Assembly (NCBI GenBank): GCA_000697335.1
Contig: JNEM01017028.1
Location: 1-20,067, forward strand
Length of the DNA: 20,067 nt
Source: Conidiobolus incongruus B7586
Lineage: Eukaryota > Entomophthoromycota > Entomophthoromycetes > Entomophthorales > Conidiobolaceae
Direction: 5' to 3'
The translations under genes were made by a program, and so were the position numbers. Every line of letters begins with the position of its first letter. The first letter of the stretch is position 1. Below are positions 8,152 through 17,182 of this stretch, one piece after another. The notes under the pieces were generated by a model. It saw only the letters and a list, made by a program, of their open reading frames with translations, did no database searches and was not told the DNA's origin.

Positions 8152-8572
8152 ATTATTGTATTTTAATTATTGAAAGATATTATTTGGTTTATTTTAAATA
8201 AATTGATATTAATAAATAATTTAAAAGTTATTCATAAAATATTTTTTCTATTTAAACTTATAATACTTTGTAATCCATTGTCATTTTAAAATGTAACATG
8301 AATAAATAAGTTAAAAAGTCTAATATTATATGATCAAATGATATTAAAAGATCTTAATAATTTGAAAATGCTATTTTCAATTAATATTTGACTCTTAGCA
8401 AATATGTATATATATATAAATATAACAATTATTGAGTGGATAATAAGCGGAATATTTGAATTTATTGTGAATTATAAGTATTAAATAATAATAATTAAAT
8501 GATTCAAAATATGAAAATGATAAAAAAAATAAAATAAAAAGAAATTGATAAGGTAAATGTTGGGAAAATTTA
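8152..8572. other. AT-rich spacer
   Basis: The 3' flank of the 7915 gene and the 3' flank of tRNA-Cys (which runs leftward). Nothing beyond AT-rich sequence and a short TA run near 8406-8419 is seen. AAAA at 8565-8568 provides the TTTT Pol III stop for the tRNA on the minus strand. Confidence 0.6.
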
Positions 8573-8644
8573 AGGGCGCAGTCGGATTTGAACCAACGAC
8601 CTATCGATCTGCAGTCGATTGCTCTACCACTGAGCTATACGCCC
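8573..8644 (-). tRNA. tRNA-Cys (anticodon GCA)
   Basis: A 72-nt cloverleaf on the minus strand. Acceptor arms GGGCGTA/TGCGCCC pair with one T-G wobble. The D arm is GCTC-AGTGGTA-GAGC. The anticodon stem ATCGA/TCGAT encloses CTGCAGA, giving anticodon GCA. The variable loop is AGGTC and the T arm is GTTGG-TTCAAAT-CCGAC. The discriminator base is T (U73), the known cysteine identity element, which supports the assignment. There is no intron and no encoded CCA. A TTTT terminator follows 4 nt downstream on the minus strand. Confidence 0.97.
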
Positions 8645-9084
8645 TTATTATCTGTAGTGGGAAATTTTAATTTATTCTCTTATTTGATTTTATTTTTTAT
8701 AATTCAAATTTTTAAATTTTTAAATCTATTTCTCAATATTTTTTCATTTATATTATAAAATTTTGTTGCGCACGAATTTTGTTTAAAATTTTATCTGAAT
8801 CCAATTGATTTCATTTTTTGACCTCAATATTATATTTGTTTTTATTTTTTATGACCCTATATAATTGTATTATTATACTGCATTGTTTGGAATAAAATTG
8901 TACTTATTCCTTTCGTTTTCTGTATATTTTATATTTCAAACTTATCTAATGTTCAATATTGATCAAAAAGTGTATTGCATACTTGGTATTATCTTACTAA
9001 TTTTGACTAAGTTAAGTACTATTAATGAAATTGAATTTCCTTTTTCTTTATTGTGTTTTAATATTTATTATGATTGAAATGATA
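8645..9084. other. AT-rich gap between tRNA-Cys and PSMG4
   Basis: The 3' flank of the leftward PSMG4 gene and the 5' flank of tRNA-Cys. A + strand frame at 8865-9077 is hydrophobic by composition, starts at a TTG, and ends next to the PSMG4 stop. It is not taken as a gene. No other structure is seen. Confidence 0.55.
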
Positions 9085-9487
9085 TTAATTCAATAAAGAA
9101 TTCAATTCTTTTTCTAATACCATTTGAAATTCAGGAATTAAATTACCACAGTTGAAACTTAATAAAATTTGTTTCTTATATTTTTTACCTATAAATATTA
9201 AATCAACGATAAATATAAATCGATATTAATATAATCTTTTACTTACTTAATCTGGAACTCAATCTTTGACCAAAATCATCGCAATTTATCTCATTCATTA
9301 ACTCAGAACTTAGTACTTGTTCTCCAGTTCCGTCAGAAAATTGCTTCATTGGTAAACTTAAATTTAAATTACTAAAATTGGCATTGTGATCACCTATCCA
9401 GATAAAAGTACAATCGGTAAATTTGACTAATTGAATATACACTAAAGTTTCTTGTAGGTTTAGTGTTTTATTAATTAATTCAACCAT
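9085..9487 (-). CDS. PSMG4: Proteasome assembly chaperone 4 (PAC4/PSMG4 family), two exons
   Basis: Homologue of human PSMG4, the partner of PAC3. The pair forms a chaperone that builds the alpha ring of the 20S proteasome in the cytosol (Poc4/Irc25 in budding yeast). Exon 1 runs 9487 to 9247 and exon 2 runs 9188 to 9085. The 58-nt intron (9246-9189) has GTAAGT and TTATAG ends. The product is 114 aa against about 123 in human. Family resemblance runs end to end: FTDCTFIWIGD aligns with the LTDSLFLWVG strand, and after splicing RLSKKYKKQILLSFN aligns with RLARKTNKQVFVSYN. The C-terminal helix FQMVLEKELNSLL follows. Without splicing the frame stops two residues after the junction, so the second exon is easily missed. 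The start chosen is the first ATG, at the usual distance before the family core. Functional assignment is by recognised similarity. Confidence 0.85.
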
Positions 9488-10940
9488 ATTTTTTTGATTT
9501 TAATTTTAATCTTAATGACGTTTTTCATTACCCTAATCAATTAAATTATTTAAATTTAATTTTAAATAAAAAATTATGGGTCGATTAAAATAATTTTTAA
9601 AATGTCAAAATTTAAACTAGAGGAAACATTAATCATTTAAAAACACATACTAATAGCAAATTTTAATATTTAATAAAACATTATATATATGTATATATAC
9701 CATTAATTGTATAGATTATAAATTATAATTAAATTTTCAAGTATCATTTTCTAAATATGAAATGAATTTACAATTATAAAATGCGACTAAATTTGTTATC
9801 TCAACCAAAGTATATAATTTAGATAATATTCTATATTTTTATATATTTATTTCTAATTTATAATATTCTTAATGTAAAATTTATATATTTATTATATTAT
9901 GTTACTTTATTAAGTTTTGTGTTTTCTATTGATTACTAATAGCAATTTTAATATATTTTATATTTGAATAATACAAAAATTATATTTCAATTAAAGGTCG
10001 ATTTTCAATTTTTAATGTGATTTAAACATACTTAAAGGTAATGAGTTAAAAGTTGACAATTTTTAATAGGTTTAGATATAATAATAACGACTATGATTAA
10101 AACTTGGATGATTTTATTAATCACAAAAATTATATTAGTTATCTTTAATATAATTGAATAACTGATATGTTAAATAATATACCTAATTTTAAAAATTTAA
10201 ATTTAATGATTTAATTGAAAATGAATATTTCATTCTAATCATTTCAAAATTAAATTTTCAAAACTCTGTTTTTATATTTAATGAACTTAGATAGTATTAT
10301 ACTTTAGTAAAAAGGAATAATAATAACCGAATATATTTTACTCTATTGTATATAAGTCATTCTTAATTCTTAATTTAGAAATTTTATAAATTTTTCAACG
10401 ATTTTAGATTAGTCAGAATATTTATTTAGAAAAATATTATTATTCATATTCTGTTAAAGTAATTAAAACCCTCTTAATATTTTAAAATTATCCAAATATT
10501 GTTATAGTTAACATTAAAATCATACAGTAAAATTACATTTAAGAAAATCTAAAGATTAATCAATGTTTTGAATTTTATAAGAAAATAGTGAGAAATAAAT
10601 AAAATGTTAAATTTTATTTATATTATATTAAATTTTAATGGTATCAAAGTTTGTAATTATCAGAATGTTAAAGTTTATAATAATTATCAATCTTTATAAT
10701 ATCGAATATTTTAATTGTATGATTTTAAACATAAAACTTTAACTTTGTTTATTTCTTTGATTTGATCACTGATTAATATCCCAATTCGTGAGCTATGTTT
10801 AACAAAATCAATTTTAATTAGCTAATTTATAAACTGCACAGGCTTGGTATAACATTGTTTGTAAGTATAATCTTCTAATACATATTTTTAATGGTAGTTT
10901 AGCTACAAGCCATTATTCTCATCTTATTTGTTTTTATTTT
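9488..10940. other. AT-rich spacer without a recognised gene
   Basis: About 1.45 kb at very low G+C. The left end is the promoter side of PSMG4. A single richer patch lies at 10814-10874. Read leftward, an acceptor-like TATTAG is followed by 19 codons (RLYLQTMLYQACAVYKLAN) and a stop. The same patch is also open on the + strand, so its direction is undecided. Confidence 0.5.
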
Positions 10941-11450
10941 TTTATTTAAAAAGAATCACGCTATTCAATATATTCAAACGAAAGGAATTTGGGGAGAGGA
11001 GAAGAGAGAAGGAAGAGAGATAGGAGAAATAATAATTTGCGAATTCTAAATTGACAATTGAAGTAACTGAGATTGGACCTGAGGGAAGTTGAAAAATTTC
11101 CTCAAGTAATGATTGGTTAGAATTGGAGCAGTTAGGGGGTGAGGGGGGAGCTGGATTGTAAAAGTACCTAATACAGTAATTGGCTGTTGAACAAATAGGA
11201 ATTCCATTATCTTTCATTGTATGAAATCATTCAGCGCTCAAATTGATTATTCAATTGAGGTTGGTTAAATATCAGTAGATTGACTAGTTTTTCACTGATT
11301 TTATCTCATTGGTTTGCATTCAAATTCATCATTCACTTGTTTAATTTTGATTATTAGTAGTTAGTTTGGTTGATTGTAAGCTTCTTTAAACTCTTGCTCT
11401 TATTTTATTAATACTAATAGTCGTCAAAATTTAAATAATATATAGTGACT
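10941..11450 (+). promoter_or_regulatory. RHO1 promoter: purine-rich tract and five CCAAT boxes
   Basis: A nearly pure purine stretch (10990-11030, G/A on the + strand) and a second G-rich run (11133-11152) mark the promoter. ATTGG, the reverse CCAAT box, occurs at 11072-11076, 11112-11116, 11122-11126, 11179-11183 and 11308-11312. About 0.15 would be expected in 250 bp at this composition, so the cluster is notable. CCAAT boxes are bound by the HAP/NF-Y complex in fungi. A 91-codon minus-strand frame here (11217-10942) reflects the C/T-rich complement and is not called. A GTAAGC...ACTAATAG pair (11376-11420) just before the ATG could be a leader intron, but it is only 45 nt. Confidence 0.5.
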
Positions 11451-12285
11451 ATGGCTGAAATCCGTCGAAAATTAGTTATTGTTGGTGATGGTGCCTGTGG
11501 TAAAACTTGTTTACTCATTGTCTTCTCCAGAGGAACTTTCCCTGAGGTATAATTATTCAATCTATTATGGACCGCATTTATCCAACTAAAATCTGTTGAA
11601 TTCCTTAATTTAGGTTTACATCCCCACTGTTTTTGAAAATTATGTTGCTGATGTTCAAGTTGATGGAAAACATGTTGAATTAGCTCTTTGGGATACAGCT
11701 GGTACCTTTGATAAAATAAAATTTTATTCCAATCAATTTAACTTGGTAATTTTTAAAAACTATAGGTCAAGAAGATTATGACCGTCTCCGTCCTCTCTCT
11801 TATCCAGACTCTCATGTTATTCTTATTTGTTTCGCTATTGACTCTCCTGACTCACTTGAAAATGTTCAAGAAAAAGTAAGTTTTTTTTTTAAATTTGCTA
11901 TATATTTTATATCAATTTATTAATTTATTCTTAATATTTTAGTGGGTATCAGAAGTTGCTCACTTCTGTCCTGGTTTACCAATTTTATTGATTGGCTGTA
12001 AAAAAGATATTCGTAAAGATCCTAAAATTATTGAAGAACTTAGAAAGAATAACCAATCTCCCGTTACCCCCGAACAAGTAAGAATATTTTTCAATAACTA
12101 ATATTCAATTGAATATTTATGCATCTTGTTATTAGGGTCAAGCTGTTGCTCAAAGATTCGGAGCATATAAATATCTCGAATGTTCTGCTAAAGAAGGTGA
12201 AGGTGTTGATGAAGTTTTCGAACATGCTACTAGAGCTTCCCTCTTGGCTAAAACAAAGAAACCTAAGAGATGTCTCGTTCTATAA
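11451..12285 (+). CDS. RHO1: Rho1-type small GTPase, five exons
   Basis: Membrane-anchored GTP switch. Fungal Rho1 activates beta-1,3-glucan synthase, protein kinase C and formins for wall synthesis and polarised growth. Exons: 11451-11546, 11614-11701, 11766-11875, 11943-12077, 12136-12285. Introns are 67, 64, 67 and 58 nt with GTA...AG ends. The 192-aa product has all G motifs: P-loop GDGACGKT (12-19), switch I with T37 (PTVFENY), switch II DTAGQE (59-64), G4 as GCKKD (the fungal Rho1 form) and G5 ECSAK. The Rho insert (around [12 protein letters not shown]) is present. The C-terminus is a basic stretch plus the CAAX box CLVL; the final Leu predicts geranylgeranylation. The DTAGQE motif is split by the second intron. 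Nothing is missing and it looks fully functional. The length matches RhoA (193 aa). Rho1 rather than Cdc42 or Rac, from [13 protein letters not shown] and the CLVL tail. Confidence 0.97.
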
Positions 12286-13997
12286 TTGGTTTTTTACCAT
12301 TTTAAATCTTCCATTCAAATTGAAAAACAATTTATCTCAAGTCTATTTCAGTCGAACCCCTTACTTTCCCCAAACGAACCTATTTTAATTACAACTCACA
12401 AAATCAATATTGATTATGTTGTTGTTTTATAACTTTTCAATTTATTATTATTTTATACTTCAATAACTAATTTTTCTTTTTAAAGAATAGATACTCTTTA
12501 TTCATTTATCTTTTTTATTTTCTATATACCTATAATAATTCATCTCATAAACTCATTTATATTTTTAAAATTAACTTATTTGCTTTTCTTCCATGTTTTC
12601 TTTCAATTACTATATGGATTATCAATTAATTATTATTAAGTGATTTTTAATATTCTTTGTCGAATATCTATTTCTTGATTTATATATTTCATATAATAAT
12701 AAGAAAAATATTAATTACTATTACTCTTTAAATATTATGAATTTTATTCTTAATTTCAGTTATCACTCTTTAATTAAGATGAATGTAATAGCTTATTTAT
12801 ATGCATACAATTTCCCGGTGAATTGCTGTTAACTTAAAGCTCAAATTCTTATTAAATCCATTCACTCAATTTAATATTATAATAACCAATCTTTTAAACA
12901 TATCTCATTTATATATTATAATTCATTTGATATTTCTTATATAGTATTCTTAATATCACAAATTTTTGATTTATTTTACAAAGTAATTCATATATCACTA
13001 GAGCATAGAAAATATTACTATCACATGAAAAAGTAACTAACAATATTTTCTAAAACATTTCTAGTATCAAATCAAGAATCTTAAGCTTTAAATTAGGATG
13101 ATTTAAAGCTTGAATTTCAATATGTGGTATGTTCTTCTGAAATGACACTAATTTGCCAAACTTTTAATTAAAAAGGAATTACTGTAAATTGATAACATAC
13201 TGAATATTTTTAATTAATAATAAAATTGATGATTTATAATATTATTACATTAACATTGATAAAATAAAACATTTAAATAATATATTTGGGGGAATACAAA
13301 TTGATATTGTTATGAGTTATATTTATATAGTATTTTTAAAAAGCAACAATACCAAACTAATTAAAGTGTAAAAAAATGATAGCAATAGTACGCTATATCT
13401 CAATTGATTACTAACTTTTTATGCTTTTATAAAAGGTACTTGAAATTTTTTGTATTTGAACGACATATTTCAAGAATATCCAAAGAATAATTAAATTCGT
13501 CAATTTACTTGTTATAATTTTCATTAATCTTATTTATCCAGGAGAATTAGCCATTCAATATTCACATCACTGGAAATTACCAAGACTTATCCATTATTAT
13601 CACATCATTATTGAAATGTGCATATCATGATTATATTTAAGTTGGACAAGAAAATTTAGTACAACCAATTTATGATTAATAATATTTTTTTTAATAAATT
13701 ATAAGCTATGATTAATCCATATATAGCTTTATATTATTCATATATTATTTATAATACTTTTCAAATTTTTCAAATTAATAACAAATTCAATATTTTTCAA
13801 ACTTAAAAAAATTTTTGTTTCAAAATTCTTTTTACCAATTTAAGAAATTCAAATATATACAAATATTATTAATTATCATTTTAATTATTATAGTTTTATA
13901 TAGTAAAGGATAATAATTTAATAATATTATATATTGAATTTTTATTTTATATTTTCTTTGTTATTTTGCTCTCCTTTTAAGTTATTGTTTAATATAT

Positions 13998-13999
<2 letters not shown>

Positions 14000-14033
<34 letters not shown>
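14000..14033. repeat. (TA)n microsatellite, 34 nt
   Basis: An uninterrupted alternating A/T tract. Such tracts are self-complementary, mutate by slippage and can extrude cruciforms. Confidence 0.95.
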
Positions 14034-14036
<3 letters not shown>

Positions 14037-15167
14037 AATTAATATTCTTCAAATTTTTAATAATAAATTAGAAAATTTTTTAAAAAAATTGACCAATTTA
14101 TGAATTTAAATTTGATTTTTAAAAGAATATAGTTAAAATATAGTACTTGTATATAATTTCTTTAGTTTTAAAACTACACGATTATATTATAGGTTCATAA
14201 ATTTTTAGTTGTTATTGATAAAGATAATATATTAATTGAGTAATCATCAATATATTTTTGATAATCATTGATAATTTCTGATTTTAAATCTCAAGATATA
14301 ATTCACTATATTAAATCTGAATATATTGTTTTATATTATAATCTTGATTATTCTTGAGAAATATATAGCGATATAAACTTTTTGTTAATATAAAATCAGA
14401 ATTATATTATTTAAGATTATTTATACAAAATTTTTTTATTTGTTTCAAATATTAATTAAACTAAAAAATTTTTTAATATAATATAATATTGAATAATTAC
14501 TCTAATATTTTAGTTAAATTATATTTGCTAAATATGGTTTACAATATATATTATAAGTATTATGAATTTGATAAATATTTTATATTATCGTAAATTTTGA
14601 ATTTTATAAAAGTTTATTTTAATATGATTCAATAATAATATTAAAAATAATGAATCCAAACTTCAAGTTAATTAATATAAATAAATAGAATGATTAAAAG
14701 AATAATTTATAAATTTCAAAATAATCAATTATAATTTATATATATTATTAAAAAATTCAGCAATAACATAATTTTAAATCCAAAATTAATTATAATTTAT
14801 TTCAATTAGTAAACAATATATATTTAAAATTTTTTTAATATAATTTACATTAACTTTAAAAACTTAAAAAACAATTTTTTATTAAAATACAAAAATCTTA
14901 TGTTTTGATACTAATTAAATTTGTTTACAGGATTTTTTTTCATATAAGCTATAATCTAAAGAAAATATTAGATATGGTAATTCTTTTGAATGTTTTATAA
15001 CTATATATTAATATATTTTGTTAATATTATATAAAATGATAATTATTTTTTATTATTAATAAAAACAATATTTGAAAATTATTTTAATAAACAAAATATA
15101 AAATTCTTAATTAATTAACTCATCTTTAAAAATCAAATTATAAAACTTAATATTAATCCAATTTATC

Positions 15168-15170
<3 letters not shown>

Positions 15171-15204
<34 letters not shown>
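15171..15204. repeat. (AT)17 microsatellite, 34 nt
   Basis: An uninterrupted alternating A/T tract of the same length as the one about 1.2 kb to the left. The sequence on either side of the two tracts is not alike. Confidence 0.95.
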
Positions 15205-15208
<4 letters not shown>

Positions 15209-15931
15209 TAAAATTTATTAAGGGGATTATTTTAACTTAACCAAATATTTTTATTAAAAGGTATATAAAAATTTAATGTTTATAAATGATATTAATTAAT
15301 TATAAGGAACTTAATTTTTGGTTATATATTAATAAGTTTAATTTAGCTATAATTACTCTAGTTATCTATTAAGCTTTTATTCACTTATAGGGTATTTATT
15401 TTATATCCTTAATTAGACAAAGATTAAGATTAATAAATAAAATATATATATAATATATTTAAATATTCTATATTATGTTATTATGATAATTTTTGAAGCG
15501 AAATAAAAAGAGTACTTTTCAATATATTTTTTTACTTGATTAAGAAAAAAAAATAAAAATCAAAATAAATTCTGTATTTGTAAATAAAATACTTTAATGG
15601 AAAAATGATTATATATATAGTTTAAAAATTTAATCCTTCTATATATTTTCTATATAATTTATTGTCTAAGGTTAATAATATATTCAAAAAATTAGAAATG
15701 AAAAAATTTACCATTTTTCTTTCCAAATTAATATAATTAACATTTTAATATTTAATGATCTTTATAGTTTAACTCATTTAAATCCAATAGGGTTTATAAT
15801 TATGTATCAATTAATAACAAATAGATAAGATTTTTTCACATTTTAAATAATATATATTATTGATAGTAGATTTTGTAATAAATATTTAATTTAAATATTT
15901 AGCTAATGAAAAATAATAATATTGAAAATAT

Positions 15932-15978
15932 TTGTCAAATAAATTAGGCCATGATAATTTAGTATTGTGATTTGACAA
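15932..15978. repeat. Nested inverted repeat (hairpin)
   Basis: Outer arms TTGTCAAAT (15932-15940) and ATTTGACAA (15970-15978) are perfectly complementary. Directly inside are AAATTA (15941-15946) and TAATTT (15955-15960), around the loop GGCCATGA. The right side carries a 9-nt bulge. The stem totals 15 bp. It is too small and isolated to name as a transposon. Confidence 0.6.
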
Positions 15979-17182
15979 CTATTAGTTCAAACACTTTATT
16001 CAATATATAATATTATTTCCTAAACTTTTTTTACGCAATCACGATAGTAATTTCAAAATATAACTATATATTATTTCTGAATTTATTTTGATCAAAAAAT
16101 CCAATCAAGATATTTTAATTAAATAAAAATGAGGTATATTATAAAATTGAAAAGAATATTCAAGGAACTCCATTATACAGTTATATATTAAATTAATATT
16201 GTTAAAAAACAATGACCAATATTCATCAGACATTAATAAATACTATTGATCACTTCACCTTATCCTAAGTAAATTTGATTGCTTGATTAATGGAAAAAAC
16301 TTTACCAGCATTAAACCAAATAATGTAAAATATTTTTGCTTAGATGATTCGAAATAAGTTGCTGAGTAATCATGATGAATTAACATAAAATGAATAACAA
16401 TATATAGTATTATAATTACATGAAATAGCCAGAAAATATTATTATGATGATTCAACTGTAATCAGCATTTTACTCTACTTTTTAATCACTGTTGAACAAG
16501 TGTCAAAAATTATAATTAATTTTCATTATGTTAATAATAATAAAATAATGCTATATGTTTTTTTAAAGTATTAATAATTGATATCTTGATTGAATACCTA
16601 AGAGTAAAATTTTGATGTAATCTAAGTAGTCCAATTGTTATAAACTTATATTTAGTGTTAATTTTTATGATAATAATTTGAGTCTAAAATTTAGAATAAT
16701 TGTTTTTTAAATTATTTTATTTTATGGTGAATATAAAAATTATTTAAATAATATATCAATATCATAATGACATCATTATTATTAAAATTTTAAAATTTTT
16801 AAATAATATTTAATATAAATATATATATTAGAAAATGAATTAAATAATATTTAATAATAACTTAAGAATTAGCGCAGACTGTAGATTCACATGAATAAAA
16901 CTTTGCCAAGTTGTGGATAAACAATTATTAAAATTCTGATTATCAAAATAAATGAAATACCAAGAATGTGTTAAAATTTCATGTAATTGAGAAATTTCGA
17001 TTCAAAAACTTGATCTGATTGAGTGACTTGGATCAATTACATCAGTTTAATGAATAAATGGAAATTAAATTATAAAAGGAATGTTAACTCTTTGTTTAAT
17101 AAAGGTTAACAAAATAGAAAATTCAATCCAACTTTTGTATATTAATATTATTGATATTATTCATTATAGTTAAATTAAAATT

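Larger units (their letters stand above)
12286..17182. other. 4.9-kb AT-rich gene desert
   Basis: Starts with the RHO1 3' UTR and ends with the ABP1-like promoter. Two perfect dinucleotide tracts occur (14000-14033, 15171-15204), and a nested hairpin at 15932-15978. Patches less extreme in composition are 12779-12832, 13460-13630 and 16201-16500. The second is a stop-free + frame of 56 codons without ATG, containing YPGELAIQYSHHWKLPR. The third holds a 66-codon minus-strand frame (16455-16255) with hydrophobic N-terminus. None has a recognisable product. No transposon ends or reverse-transcriptase or transposase motifs were seen. Centromeric or replication-related roles cannot be judged from sequence alone. 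Confidence 0.6.

Noticed and set aside
8865-9077. 70-codon + frame
   Set aside because: Starts at TTG, is hydrophobic by composition, and abuts the 3' end of PSMG4.
10942-11217. 91-codon minus-strand frame; its start DNGIPICSTA faintly recalls roadblock/LC7 proteins
   Set aside because: The rest of the frame does not follow that fold, there is no room for the preceding helix (a stop lies just upstream), and its Pro/Ser/Leu content reflects the C/T-rich complement of the RHO1 promoter.
11376-11420. RHO1 5' UTR intron (GTAAGC...TACTAATAG)
   Set aside because: Only 45 nt, and the branch adenosine would be about 2-3 nt from the AG, unlike the other introns here.
12119-12388. 89-codon + frame
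   Set aside because: Crosses the fourth RHO1 intron and last exon in another frame; the RHO1 frame is certain.
16255-16455. 66-codon minus-strand frame with hydrophobic start
   Set aside because: Chance length in AT-rich DNA; no family resemblance, flanking motif or paralogue in the window.
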